Of a DNA stretch of 58,260 nt, positions 1 through 9,315 are shown piece by piece. Position numbers and translations under genes: made by a program. The stretch covers positions 1 to 58,260 of the forward strand of contig JABIHH010000007.1 in the NCBI GenBank assembly GCA_018649725.1, given 5' to 3'. Numbering within the stretch: the first letter of the stretch is position 1; each line of letters opens with the position of its first letter. This DNA is from Rhodospirillaceae bacterium (lineage in GTDB: Bacteria; Pseudomonadota; Alphaproteobacteria; Rhodospirillales; UBA2165). The notes under the pieces were generated by a model. The model did no database searches and was not told where the DNA came from. It was given only the letters and a program-made list of their open reading frames with translations.

Positions 1-74
1 ACTAGAGAAAAGAAAAAATCGTTCCGCGCAGGGCTAAAATTCACCAGAACTAATCCTGCGCTCAACTGCATCAG

Positions 75-2024
75 ATGAAGGCTCTCGTTTTCAATGCCGC
101 GTTCATTGGTATTTTAGGCTCACCCCCATTGCTAACAGTTTTGGGCGGCATCATTGGTCTCGTACTTCTTCTCCCCTTTACTTATGAAATGGAAGCCGTG
201 CCAGCCTTTGCGCTCCTGCTCGGCATGTATGCGGTGACGTCCACCAGTGATACGATCGCCTCGGTGATGCTCGGTATTCCGGGCACCTCGGCGTCGCAGG
301 CAACGGTGCTGGATGGCTACCCCTTGGCCAAAAAAGGCCAGGCGGCCCGGGCTTTTGGCGCAGCCTTTACGGTGTCGGCTTTTGGCGGTGTTGTTGGCGC
401 GCTGATTATGGCGGCCTCGCTGCCGATCTTGCTGCCGATGATTTTGGCCTTCGGCGTCCCTGAATTTTTTTTCTTAGGCGTACTTGGCCTCACCATGGTG
501 GGAGCACTGGCCGGCGGCTCAATCTTGAAAGGCCTGACCGTAGCGTCCCTCGGCCTGTTACTGACAACGATTGGCTACGCAGCCTCGACCGGCGTGCCAC
601 GCTATACCTTTGAGCATGATTATCTGCTCGAAAGCCTGCCGATCATTCCCGTCGTGCTGGGTCTGTTTGCTTTGCCTGAGCTTTTGGAAATGGCGGTCAG
701 AAACACCTCAATCGCCCGTATTGAAGCGAGTGACTCCAAAGACGCAACTTTGATGAGGGGCGTGCGCGATGTTCTGGAAAATTGGTGGCTAACCGTTCGT
801 TGTGCGTTGCTGGGTACTTATATCGGCATGCTGCCGGGATTGGGCGTCTCAATCGTTGACTGGATTGCTTATGGCCATGCGGTGCAAAGCGCCAAAGATA
901 AATCTAAGTTTGGTACCGGCGATATCCGGGGCGTGATTGCGCCGGAAGCCGCCAACAACGCGACCAAAGCCGGTGCGCTGATCCCGATGATTGCCTTTGG
1001 TATTCCGGGCAGTCTGGGTACAGCGATCCTATTGGGCGCGCTTGTCATCAAAGGCCTGAAGCCGGGCCCTGAAATGCTGATCGATCACATCGAGCTTACT
1101 TTCTCGATGGTATGGGATATCGTGATCGCCAATTTAGTTGCTGCCGGTCTGTTGATGATTTGGAGTAAGCAAGTTGCCAAAGTCTCGTTCCTGCCGGGTC
1201 ACCTCTTGGTGCCGGGTGTGGCGGTCTTTGTGCTCATGGGTGCCTGGCTTGCCAGCGCGGCGATGGGTGATTGGGTTTCCTGTATTGCATTTGGTTTCCT
1301 CGGCTATTGGATGAAGCAAGGCGGCTGGCCTCGTCCGCCGCTGATCCTGGCGATCGTGCTCGGCAAATTGATGGAAGATAACCTCCAGCTTTCGACGCAG
1401 GTCTATGAGGGCTATAGTTGGATAACCGGGCGGCCGATCGTTTTGTTCATTATTGCGCTGGTTGTTTTAACTCTTATTCTGGCCGTCAAAGGCGTCATTA
1501 AAACCAACAACACACCGAAGAAAGAAGATGCTGTCATTGCCGGCGAAGGGTCTGGTAAGAACCCAATCCTGTCACTGCCATTGGCATTATTGTTCTTAGG
1601 TATTTTTGTCTGGGCTCCGATTTCCGCCGCCGGCTGGGAGCCTGAAGCGCAGCAATTCCCGCTGGTTGTAAGCTATACAGCGATTATCTTTCTCGCGCTG
1701 ATTATCTTCACTGATTTCAAAGAAGTGTTGCTGAAAGTTCGGGAAGCATCGGGCTTAGGGGGGGCGATATCGGCGTCCTTTGAAAAGGCTGACTTTGCCC
1801 GTTCGACCAGCTTCATTGCCTATCTTCTTTGTATTTTGGTGGCGACTGTTTTTGTCGGTCAATTGATATCTCTGACCGCTTTTGTAGCGATCTATCTGTG
1901 GCGTTGGGGCAATTACAATTGGAAAATCTGTCTCGGTTATGCAGCGGTGTCCTGGGCCTTCATTTACGGTTTTTATGATCAGATCATGCATCTGTTCTTC
2001 TATCCCTCAATGTTATTTGGCTAA
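75..2024 (+). CDS. Tripartite tricarboxylate transporter permease, TctA-TctB fusion
   Basis: Inner-membrane permease of the TctABC family, which takes up carboxylates with a periplasmic TctC-type binding protein; no tctC is seen here. The protein is strongly hydrophobic. The family segment GIPGTSASQATVLDG lies near residue 68 and a PGLG element with AxxAANNATKAGALIPM follows around residues 250-320. From about residue 495 a second four-helix block looks like TctB (DUF1468), so large and small membrane subunits are fused. Odd: family members normally carry an N-terminal G-x-x-PGxG element before the LLLPFTY segment. Here the start is short, has no clear ribosome binding site, and an in-frame stop lies at 51-53, so the N-terminus may be truncated or rearranged. 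Substrate unknown. Confidence 0.85.
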   Translation: MKALVFNAAFIGILGSPPLLTVLGGIIGLVLLLPFTYEMEAVPAFALLLGMYAVTSTSDTIASVMLGIPGTSASQATVLDGYPLAKKGQAARAFGAAFTVSAFGGVVGALIMAASLPILLPMILAFGVPEFFFLGVLGLTMVGALAGGSILKGLTVASLGLLLTTIGYAASTGVPRYTFEHDYLLESLPIIPVVLGLFALPELLEMAVRNTSIARIEASDSKDATLMRGVRDVLENWWLTVRCALLGTYIGMLPGLGVSIVDWIAYGHAVQSAKDKSKFGTGDIRGVIAPEAANNATKAGALIPMIAFGIPGSLGTAILLGALVIKGLKPGPEMLIDHIELTFSMVWDIVIANLVAAGLLMIWSKQVAKVSFLPGHLLVPGVAVFVLMGAWLASAAMGDWVSCIAFGFLGYWMKQGGWPRPPLILAIVLGKLMEDNLQLSTQVYEGYSWITGRPIVLFIIALVVLTLILAVKGVIKTNNTPKKEDAVIAGEGSGKNPILSLPLALLFLGIFVWAPISAAGWEPEAQQFPLVVSYTAIIFLALIIFTDFKEVLLKVREASGLGGAISASFEKADFARSTSFIAYLLCILVATVFVGQLISLTAFVAIYLWRWGNYNWKICLGYAAVSWAFIYGFYDQIMHLFFYPSMLFG

Positions 2025-2035
2025 GGAGTAAAGCT

Positions 2036-2416
2036 ATGGTGAGTTCCAAAGACAGACTTACAAATGACAATCATCCTGCCCTGGGATTGCAACTTTTTAT
2101 GATATTTACTGAATTCACCGATCAGGAAGGTGATAAGATCGAAGCCCGAACCGCCCATTTCGAATATCTTGCGAAACTGGAAGAAGACGGCAAAGTTTTT
2201 GCCGCTGGCCCCCTTCATTCGGAAACAGGTGAGACAACCGGCAATTCCCTGATTGCGGTAAAAGCAGATAACATTGAAGAGGCACGCGCCATTGCCGAGG
2301 CCGATCCCTATTACCAAGCCGGTTTTCGCAGCTTTACGGTACGACCGTGGAAAATTAATGAAGGTGGCTTCGACCTCAAACTCCGCTTTTCTGCCGGTGT
2401 CTTTGAGCTGGAATAG
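2036..2416 (+). CDS. YciI-like (YCII domain) protein
   Basis: Small soluble protein of 126 residues with the YCII ferredoxin-like fold. The visible pattern is LFMIFTEF at the start of the domain, AHFEYLAKLEEDGKVFAAGPL in the middle and AIAEADPYYQAGFRSFTVRPW near the end. Family members bind small molecules or act in aromatic catabolism, and some resemble muconolactone isomerase; the activity here is unknown. It begins 11 bases after the transporter stop, with AAGGAG overlapping that stop at ideal distance, so the two are almost certainly cotranscribed. Another gene of the same family, a tandem-domain version, lies at 17.2 kb. Confidence 0.8.
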   Translation: MVSSKDRLTNDNHPALGLQLFMIFTEFTDQEGDKIEARTAHFEYLAKLEEDGKVFAAGPLHSETGETTGNSLIAVKADNIEEARAIAEADPYYQAGFRSFTVRPWKINEGGFDLKLRFSAGVFELE

Positions 2417-2428
2417 TTCGAAAAACCG

Positions 2429-2516
2429 CGTCATCCCGGCGAAGGCTGAAATCCAGCCTTCAATTCAAATGCCGTCCCGCCGCCTTTCTGGATTCTGACT
2501 TTCGTCAGAATGACGG
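2429..2516. repeat. REP-like inverted repeat element 1
   Basis: The ends are complementary: CGTCATCCCGGCGAAGGC on the left and CGTCAGAATGACGG on the right. This is the layout of the short dispersed palindromes common between alphaproteobacterial genes. It lies between the converging yciI and flavin-oxidoreductase genes, where a transcribed hairpin could end or protect both messages. Confidence 0.6.
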
Positions 2517-2548
2517 TGGAATTTAGTAAACTGTCACTGAACCCCCTC

Positions 2549-2636
2549 CGTCATTCTGGCGAAGGCCAGAATCCAGGGGGGCTTCAATTCCATTTTGAAA
2601 GAAAGGCTGGATCCTGGATCAAGCCCAGGATGACGG
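2549..2636. repeat. REP-like inverted repeat element 2
   Basis: Second copy of the same repeat type, 32 bases after the first. CGTCATTCTGGCGAAGGCC on the left pairs with the right end CCCAGGATGACGG. It ends four bases before the stop codon of the minus-strand flavin enzyme gene, so it lies in that gene's 3' end region and may act as its terminator or RNA-end stabiliser. Confidence 0.6.
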
Positions 2637-2639
2637 TGC

Positions 2640-3644
2640 TTAACTTTTAAACGCTGGCATGATTTCTTTGGAGATGATGCGGAGCGTCTCGACGCTGTCG
2701 GGTAGCAGAAACAGAATATGCTCAAATCCCATGTCTTTTAGCGTTTGAATACGCTCGATGATCATATCTGGGGTGCCGAGTAGGGCGGCATCGTCGATGG
2801 CGAGGTCGGGATTTGCATATGAATCTGGCTGATCGGATTTTTTCTCCAGCCCGGGCAGTGCACCAAATTTATCAAACATCCTGGAGACGCGTTCTTCACG
2901 GATGGCGGTTGCTTTTTCGAGGCCATCATTGGTGAGCGTGATAGTAACACCGCGCGCCAGAGCGACCTCCATTGGATCAAAATTTCTGCCAATACCATCA
3001 CAGGCCGAGCGCCAAGCAGTCAGCCGTTCTTCAGTACGCTCAAATGAGGCGAAGTGGTCGAGCATGACGCTCATGCCGGTCTCGGCAACGCGGGCTATGG
3101 ACTCGTCCGTACCTGCCGCCGTCCAAAGCGGAGGATGCGGCTTTTGGATGGTTGGCGGCTCAACGATAATATCTTTGAACGACCAGAACTTGCCATTGTG
3201 ATCAAAGCGTTCATTCGACGTCCAGGATTTAATAATAACTTCAATGGATTCTTCATAGCGCGCGAGGCTTTCTTCCTTCGGAATACAAAAGCCATCGAAT
3301 TCAATATCGCGGTAGCCTTTACCGACCCCGAAATCGAGGCGGCCGCCGGACAGCAAATCCACGGTCGCGGCTTGCTCGGCGATCAATACCGGGTTGTGCC
3401 AGGGCAACACGGTGACGGCAGTGCCCAGCCTGATAGTCGAGGTGATGGCAGCGAGATAGGATAAAAGATTGAGCGATGACGACAACTGGCCGCCGCCGGA
3501 GAAATGATGCTCAACAATAAAGATGCTCTCAAAGCCAAGCTGTTCGGCCTCGACGACTGTATCGATAAAGCCGCCATAGCCTTGGCTATCAGCGGTCTCC
3601 TCGCCGCGCCGCGCCACAGCACCGCCAAATAATCCAAACTTCAC
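2640..3644 (-). CDS. Luciferase-like (LLM class) flavin-dependent oxidoreductase
   Basis: Soluble TIM-barrel enzyme of the bacterial luciferase-like family, using reduced flavin (FMN or F420). It starts VKFGLFGGAVARRG, followed by the family's ESIFIVEHHFSGGG and RLGTAVTVLPWHNPVLIAEQAATVDLLSGGRLDFGVGKGY-type core near residues 40-120. I chose the GTG start because AAGGAGG lies nine bases upstream; an upstream TTG would place that site inside the gene. It is the last gene of the run acyl-CoA synthetase, CoxL-like, ubiD, LLM, so it probably acts in the same catabolic route. Substrate cannot be told. Confidence 0.85.
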   Translation of the reverse strand: MKFGLFGGAVARRGEETADSQGYGGFIDTVVEAEQLGFESIFIVEHHFSGGGQLSSSLNLLSYLAAITSTIRLGTAVTVLPWHNPVLIAEQAATVDLLSGGRLDFGVGKGYRDIEFDGFCIPKEESLARYEESIEVIIKSWTSNERFDHNGKFWSFKDIIVEPPTIQKPHPPLWTAAGTDESIARVAETGMSVMLDHFASFERTEERLTAWRSACDGIGRNFDPMEVALARGVTITLTNDGLEKATAIREERVSRMFDKFGALPGLEKKSDQPDSYANPDLAIDDAALLGTPDMIIERIQTLKDMGFEHILFLLPDSVETLRIISKEIMPAFKS

Positions 3645-3666
3645 GGGATCCCCCCTCCTTAAGCCC

Positions 3667-3680
3667 AATTAGGCCTAATT
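3667..3680. repeat. Perfect 14-bp palindrome AATTAGGCCTAATT
   Basis: Lies in the short gap between the ubiD stop and the ribosome binding site of the flavin enzyme gene, with a related GATTAAG just beside it. It could be an operator or a processing hairpin; the loop-less palindrome favours a dimeric protein site. Confidence 0.4.
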
Positions 3681-3688
3681 AAGCTCGA

Positions 3689-5284
3689 TTAAGTATGTGC
3701 GTTCGGATCGTCATGTTGCGGCCCGTGCAGTCCCGTCATACCTTTCTCAGCCTGGCCTAACAAGTACTGACCATCGGCATTGCGCATCAACTTACCGTCA
3801 GCACGCAACTCGTCCAGTTGGACGGCGATTTCACGGCCATCGCGGCTGCCAAGGGCATCAACGATCTCGGCAAAGAACATCGGTGCATTTTCCTCTAAAG
3901 CCTGAGTGACGGTCTGATAACGGGCGACACTTTCGAGCTTAGGTGCTTTGGCGACACGCATGGTGAGCTTCCCTCGGCTTTGCAGCGGTAGCGTCATATC
4001 AAAGCCTGCTTTGGCACCAATGATACCTTTGCCATCGAGGCTGGGGTCCATCGGCATACCCATCATGCCCTCAAAGAGAACAAGGTCACGATCGGCTTGG
4101 AAACGCGAGACCATGGCCCAGTCAAAAGCGTGCTCGTCGCGGATATCGACATCTTCATCGGTAACGAAGACATGCTTGGCACCAAAGATGGCGGCAAAGA
4201 CGGCGGCGATCACATTGCGGGCTTGGCCGGGACGAATTTGTTTGATGGAAATGCGCACGTGCTGCCCCTCGGCGGAGCCGGGCGGGACATAGACGTCTCT
4301 CACAATAACGCCCATCATCCGCAGGGTTTTAAAGATCTGTGCCTCGGCGCGGATGGTCAGCAATTGCACCGATTCTGCCCGGTGGATTTCCGGGCCGGAG
4401 CCATGCAGCAAGCTTTGATGCAGCATATCTTCGCGTGCCGTAATCGCCGTGACATGGAAGACCGGGTCCATATGCATCGGGCCATAGAAGCCGACATATT
4501 CACCATACGGGCCATCCGGCTCGACATAGCCGCGCTCATCGAAATAACCTTCAATCACCATCTCGGCATCGGCGGGCACCCGAATGTCATTGGTGAGAGA
4601 TTTCACCAGCGGTAACGGCTCACCCCGGAGTGTGCTGACCAGGGAAATTTCGTCCGAAGGAATACGCATACCGGCCGCCATATAGTCGATCGGGTGAGAG
4701 CCGACGGCAAAGCTGATCGGCAGCTTTTCACCGCGGGCGACACAGCCTTGATAAATGCGCTTGAGATCAGAGGGCGCTGTGACATTGGTACCGGCGGTTT
4801 TTGAGTTTCTAAGGCTTAAGCGCCGGCAGCCGACATTGGTCGTGCCGCTTTCTGGATCGATACAGTAGTCGATGCCAGAAGAGAGATAAGCGCTGCCGTC
4901 AAAGTGATGCTGAATATAGAAGGGCAGCTTGGTGAGATCGGCATCATCGCCTTCAAGCACGACTTTTTGCACCGGTGCATCACCTTGTTTGACGTCAACA
5001 ATCGGCTGCGGTGTGTCGAGGCGGCGTTGAAATTCTTCAATCACCTTGTCTTCTTCGACGTCGAGGGCGGCAGCGAGGCGGGCGCGGCTGCCATTGACAT
5101 TGGCAACAAGCTCGAGCTTCTCCGGTCCGACTTGCTTGAACAAAACGGCCTTTTCGTTGGCCTCAATCTCGGCTGCTAAATTGGTCAGCTCAACCGGTGT
5201 GTCGACCGTCGTAACTTCACCCATTTCGTCGAGTTTCTCGATAAATTTTCTGAGCCGAAATTTTTCTGTATCGATGTCTGACAT
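3689..5284 (-). CDS. UbiD family decarboxylase
   Basis: 531-residue UbiD/Fdc-type enzyme, a family that reversibly decarboxylates aromatic or unsaturated acids with prenylated FMN. Typical features in order: LPFYIQHHFDGSAYLSSGID near residue 120, NVGCRRLSL, then GPYGEYVGFYGP near 265 (holding an active-site Glu), PPGSAEGQHVRISI near 335 and DEDVDIRDEHAFDWAM near 380. The start has GGGGA upstream. It sits between a CoxL-like hydroxylase gene and a flavin enzyme gene on the same strand with short gaps. The cofactor enzyme UbiX is not in the window. Context suggests aromatic acid breakdown rather than ubiquinone synthesis. Confidence 0.9.
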   Translation of the reverse strand: MSDIDTEKFRLRKFIEKLDEMGEVTTVDTPVELTNLAAEIEANEKAVLFKQVGPEKLELVANVNGSRARLAAALDVEEDKVIEEFQRRLDTPQPIVDVKQGDAPVQKVVLEGDDADLTKLPFYIQHHFDGSAYLSSGIDYCIDPESGTTNVGCRRLSLRNSKTAGTNVTAPSDLKRIYQGCVARGEKLPISFAVGSHPIDYMAAGMRIPSDEISLVSTLRGEPLPLVKSLTNDIRVPADAEMVIEGYFDERGYVEPDGPYGEYVGFYGPMHMDPVFHVTAITAREDMLHQSLLHGSGPEIHRAESVQLLTIRAEAQIFKTLRMMGVIVRDVYVPPGSAEGQHVRISIKQIRPGQARNVIAAVFAAIFGAKHVFVTDEDVDIRDEHAFDWAMVSRFQADRDLVLFEGMMGMPMDPSLDGKGIIGAKAGFDMTLPLQSRGKLTMRVAKAPKLESVARYQTVTQALEENAPMFFAEIVDALGSRDGREIAVQLDELRADGKLMRNADGQYLLGQAEKGMTGLHGPQHDDPNAHT

Positions 5285-5326
5285 TTTAGTTCCCCACTAA
5301 ATATAATTGTCGTTACGCGGCCATTA

Positions 5327-7654
5327 TTAAACTTGAGCGTCCTGGATTGCTTTCCAGACTTTTTGTGGTGTTGCGGGCATCTCTATGTAGTTGATGCCGT
5401 ATACTGAAAGCGCATCGGTTACAGCGCTTAAGACAGCAGGCAAAGCGCCGACGCAGCCGGCCTCGCCCGCACCTTTAACGCCGAGCGGATTAACTTTGGT
5501 TGGTACTGGATTGCTCTCTACTTTGATATTGCAGAAATTATCGGCGCGCGGCATGGCATAATCCATGAAGGAGCCGGACAGCAATTGGCCAGATTCAGCG
5601 TCAAAGGCGATGTCTTCCATAAGCGCTTGGCCGACACCTTGAGCGACGCCGCCATAAATCTGGCCTTTCAAGGTCAGTGGATTAATCACATTGCCAACGT
5701 CATCGACAACGTAATAGCTGATCAGCTGGGTCTTGCCGGTCTCTGGATCGATCTCGACCTCAACGCCATGGCAGCCATTTGGAAAGCTCGGGGTATCGGG
5801 CTTGAACACACCTTTTTCGGCAAGGCCCGGCTCAATACCTTTCGGTATCCGCATTGGGTTATAAGCGATTTTGGCAATTTCGATGATATCGATGGAGCGA
5901 TCCGTGCCGGCGATTTTAAATTCACCATCTTCGAAGGCGATATCGGGCTCAGCCGCTTCTAAAATCTCGGCGGCGATCTTGGTGCCCTTTTCAATAATTT
6001 TATCGGCAGCAAAAGTCAGCGCCGTACCACCAATCATAGCGGAACGTGAGCCGAAAGTGCCGAGGCCGTGGACAACTTTATCAGTGTCGCCATCAACCAA
6101 ACGCATCTCATCGGTATCGATACCCAGTTTGCTGGACAGCATTTGTTTATACATGGTGTCGTGGCCTTGGCCCTGGTCTTTAGTGCCGGCCAAAATGGTC
6201 ACGGTGCCGGTTGGGTCAAATCGCACTTCAACCGTTTCCGGCACCGGCGCTCCGGCGCGCTCGATGGAGTTGGAGATCGCAATTCCACGGATCATGCCGC
6301 GCGATTTTGCTTCCTCGCGTCTCGCCTCAAATCCCGCGTAGTCGATCATCTCCATAACCCGGTCCATGTTCTTTTCGAACTCCCCGCAATCATAGGTGTA
6401 GGTGAGGCCGGTCTTGAACGGCATGGCATCAACTGGAATGATGTTTTTGCGGCGTATCTCGACTTTATTCATACCGAGCTCCAGCGCCGCCAAATCGACC
6501 ATGCTTTCCAAAATGTATGAAGCTTCAGGCCGGCCTGCGCCGCGGTAAGGCGACGTTGCATTCGAGTTGGTGAACACATTGCGCACGGTCGTATGAATGG
6601 CAGGTGTGATGTAGACGCCGGCAACGCAGCCGACATTAAGCCATGAGGAAAGGAGATTGCGGTCCTGCGATAAATAGGCGCCGATATTGCAAATCGTGCT
6701 GACGCGAATGCCAAGGAATTTGCCGTCATTGGAGAGGGCCATTTCCGCTTCGGTAACATTGTCTCGGCAATGCTCATCAGACTGAAACGCTTCACTACGC
6801 TCGCAGGTCCATTTAACTGGACGGCCAAGTCGCTTGGCGGCCCAGGCGCAAAGCCGAACTTCCGGATAGATGGGGCCTTTCATACCAAAAGCACCGCCCA
6901 CATTACCGGCGATTACCTGCACATCTTTTTGTGGCACCTTGAAGATATCTTCGGATAGCACCTGGCGCAGCGCATGCGGGGCCTGAATGTCGTTATAGAC
7001 AATATAGCGGCCTTCACGATGATCATAATCGCCGACGCAGCCGCGCATTTCCATCGAGTTGGCGGAGATGCGGTTGATGACGAAGCGATGCTTGATAATT
7101 TTGTCAGCTTTCTCGAACGCCGCATCGGTGGCGTCTTTGTCGCCTTGTGATATGACGTTTGAGATATTGTCGCCGCACTCCTCCCAGACAAGTGGAGCGT
7201 CTGCTTCGGCGGCGGAAGCGGTATCGGTGATTGATTGTAAAGGTTCGAACTCAATTTCAACCAGCTCGGCGGCGTCTTTGGCCTCGGCGATTGTCTCGGC
7301 AACAACGAAGGCGATGTAATCACCAACATAGCGCACGCGACCTGACACCAAGCCCGGATGCGGCACACTAAACAGAGGAGAGCCATCGGCGCGTTTGTGC
7401 TGTTGCGTGACGTGGGTTGTGCCGAGGCCATCGGCTTTGATATCTGCGCCGGTTAGAACGGCTAACACACCAGGGGCAGCCTCTGCTGCACTCGTATCCA
7501 TCGACAGAATTTTAGCGTGGGCATAGGGCGAACGGAGAACAAAACCATGCGCTTGGCGGTGTAAATTCACGTCATTGACGTAATTGCCGCGTCCTGTCAG
7601 TAGGCGCGGGTCTTCTGTTCGGGCGACGGATTGACCAAATGCAAATTGTCCCAT
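5327..7654 (-). CDS. Xanthine dehydrogenase/CoxL-family molybdopterin-binding subunit
   Basis: 775-residue large subunit of a molybdenum hydroxylase (aldehyde oxidase, xanthine dehydrogenase and form II CO-dehydrogenase-like group). It begins GQSVARTEDPRLLTGRGNYVND, has GGAFGMKG near residue 255, PYRGAGRPEA near 370 (the form II style, not the AYxCSFR of true CO dehydrogenase), GTKDQGQGHDT near 490 and GVKGAGEAGCVGALPA near 725 with the active-site Glu. Family enzymes need FAD and 2Fe-2S subunits (CoxM, CoxS types); neither is encoded next to it, which is unusual. AGGAG lies 12 bases upstream. Part of the acyl-CoA synthetase/UbiD operon; probably hydroxylates an aromatic or aldehyde substrate. 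Confidence 0.9.
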   Translation of the reverse strand: MGQFAFGQSVARTEDPRLLTGRGNYVNDVNLHRQAHGFVLRSPYAHAKILSMDTSAAEAAPGVLAVLTGADIKADGLGTTHVTQQHKRADGSPLFSVPHPGLVSGRVRYVGDYIAFVVAETIAEAKDAAELVEIEFEPLQSITDTASAAEADAPLVWEECGDNISNVISQGDKDATDAAFEKADKIIKHRFVINRISANSMEMRGCVGDYDHREGRYIVYNDIQAPHALRQVLSEDIFKVPQKDVQVIAGNVGGAFGMKGPIYPEVRLCAWAAKRLGRPVKWTCERSEAFQSDEHCRDNVTEAEMALSNDGKFLGIRVSTICNIGAYLSQDRNLLSSWLNVGCVAGVYITPAIHTTVRNVFTNSNATSPYRGAGRPEASYILESMVDLAALELGMNKVEIRRKNIIPVDAMPFKTGLTYTYDCGEFEKNMDRVMEMIDYAGFEARREEAKSRGMIRGIAISNSIERAGAPVPETVEVRFDPTGTVTILAGTKDQGQGHDTMYKQMLSSKLGIDTDEMRLVDGDTDKVVHGLGTFGSRSAMIGGTALTFAADKIIEKGTKIAAEILEAAEPDIAFEDGEFKIAGTDRSIDIIEIAKIAYNPMRIPKGIEPGLAEKGVFKPDTPSFPNGCHGVEVEIDPETGKTQLISYYVVDDVGNVINPLTLKGQIYGGVAQGVGQALMEDIAFDAESGQLLSGSFMDYAMPRADNFCNIKVESNPVPTKVNPLGVKGAGEAGCVGALPAVLSAVTDALSVYGINYIEMPATPQKVWKAIQDAQV

Positions 7655-7676
7655 GGTCCTGGTATTCTCCTACTCT

Positions 7677-9218
7677 TTATTTATTGCTGTAGATATCTCT
7701 CAGCTCATTTTTTAGAATTTTCGACATCGCACTTTTGGGCAGCTCGGCGACAAAATCCATTTGACGCGGAATCTTGTAGCCAGCGATTAATTCACGGCAA
7801 TGCTCGATGATGGTTTCTTCAGTGAGGGTCTGGCCGGGAGCCGTGACAATGACGGCGAAAAGCGACTCTCCATATTTATCATCTGGCACGCCGATCACCG
7901 CACATTCAAAGACATCCGGGTGCTTGTAAAGGGCGGCTTCAACTTCCGAGGTGTAAATGTTCTCGCCGCCGCTGACGATCATGTCTTTTTTCCGGTCCAT
8001 CAGGAACATCACGCCGTTTTCATCAACCCGGCCAACATCGCCGGTATGGAACCAGCCATTTCTAAAGGCTTTCTCGTTCTCTTCAGGTCGGTTGAGATAG
8101 CCGGGCGTCACGTTCGGCCCGCGTACACAAACCTCACCAGCCTCGCCGGTCGGCACTTCATTGCCGTCATCGTCGAGAATTTTGAGATCAATACCAACCA
8201 AAGGTCGGCCGGCAGCGCGCAAGATGCTGGTATCACCGGACTCAACCGCATTGCGGTGATCGTCATGATCGAGTGAGGTTACAATCGGCGAGGTCTCGGT
8301 TAGTCCATAACCTTGTTGCACGCCGGCATTGGTGAAGCGCTGGATCGATTTCTCGACCCATTCGGCGGCCATAGGCGAAGAGCCATAAAATAAATTGCGA
8401 TAGCTTGAGATGTCGTAGTCGTCAAAAGTCGGCTCCTCCAAAATCATAATGATCATGGTCGGTGCCATCATGGCCTGGGTCACTTTGTAATCCTGCAAGG
8501 CCTGCAAAGCCCCGACGGCTGAGAAGACCGGCAGAAATGAATGCGCAGCCCCTAACATGGTATAGGCTGTGCAAAGTAAATCGGCGGCATGAAACATCGG
8601 CGCGACATGCAGGTAAATGTCTTCTTTGATGACGTCCATGGCGATGGCGACTTGGTAGCCGTTGGAGGTGATGTTGCGATGGGTGAGCTGAACACCTTTG
8701 CTGCGTCCCGTCGTGCCACCGGTATAAAGCAGGACCGCTAAATCATCTTCTTTCGGATCTTGTGGTTGGGCAGGGTCCGCCGCATTTAAAACATCGTCCA
8801 AAGCGGGGACAGTACTGTCAGGGGAGGTGGCACTCATAACCAATCTTTTATCCCGCCAAGGGGCCAGTAATTCGTCATCCGTGAGGCTGAGATAATCCTC
8901 GCCAAGCGCCAACATTTTGATGTCTGCGTCTTCGAGAATATGGAGAATTTCAGGGGCGGCCAGGCGGTGGTTGATCGGCACAGGTATCGCACCGGCCCAA
9001 TAGCCGGCGTGGAGAAGCTCGGTGTAGCGAAAAATGTTTGGTCCAATGATGCCGAAACGATCACCCTTTTCTAGGCCAAGGTCCGACAGCGCGCCAGCCA
9101 ACTTCTGGATGCGTTCAATATGTTCATTCCAGGTAAAATTTCGCTCAGCATCGACAATAGCAGGCCGGTTGCCGAACAGCTTGTTCGTCCGCTGTAAGGC
9201 GGAGGTCATCGTAATCAT
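7677..9218 (-). CDS. AMP-dependent acyl-CoA synthetase/ligase
   Basis: 513-residue ANL-superfamily ligase that activates a carboxylic acid with ATP and attaches CoA. Motifs: YTGGTTGRSKGVQLTHRN near residue 165 (phosphate-binding A3), GYGLTETSP near 300 (A5), GWFHTGDVGRVDENG near 388 (A7), and SKILKNELR at the C-terminus with the catalytic Lys. First gene of the minus-strand operon with a CoxL-like subunit, UbiD and an LLM enzyme, so it probably activates the aromatic or fatty acid that enters the route. GGGAGG lies upstream of the chosen ATG; a second ATG three codons in is also possible. Confidence 0.9.
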   Translation of the reverse strand: MITMTSALQRTNKLFGNRPAIVDAERNFTWNEHIERIQKLAGALSDLGLEKGDRFGIIGPNIFRYTELLHAGYWAGAIPVPINHRLAAPEILHILEDADIKMLALGEDYLSLTDDELLAPWRDKRLVMSATSPDSTVPALDDVLNAADPAQPQDPKEDDLAVLLYTGGTTGRSKGVQLTHRNITSNGYQVAIAMDVIKEDIYLHVAPMFHAADLLCTAYTMLGAAHSFLPVFSAVGALQALQDYKVTQAMMAPTMIIMILEEPTFDDYDISSYRNLFYGSSPMAAEWVEKSIQRFTNAGVQQGYGLTETSPIVTSLDHDDHRNAVESGDTSILRAAGRPLVGIDLKILDDDGNEVPTGEAGEVCVRGPNVTPGYLNRPEENEKAFRNGWFHTGDVGRVDENGVMFLMDRKKDMIVSGGENIYTSEVEAALYKHPDVFECAVIGVPDDKYGESLFAVIVTAPGQTLTEETIIEHCRELIAGYKIPRQMDFVAELPKSAMSKILKNELRDIYSNK

Positions 9219-9256
9219 GGGCTAATCAGCCTCCCTTAGTCTTTTTGATCAAGATT

Positions 9257-9274
9257 TAGGCGTCTTTGCGCCTA
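9257..9274 (-). terminator. Small stem-loop after senA
   Basis: TAGGCG, loop TCTTTG, CGCCTA: a perfect six-pair stem in the gap between the senA stop and the acyl-CoA synthetase start. No T-run follows on the minus strand, so it is only a weak candidate for an end of the senA message. Confidence 0.2.
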
Positions 9275-9315
9275 TTCCATCAAGTTTTGTTAGTCCCGTT
9301 GACCAGGAGCTGATT

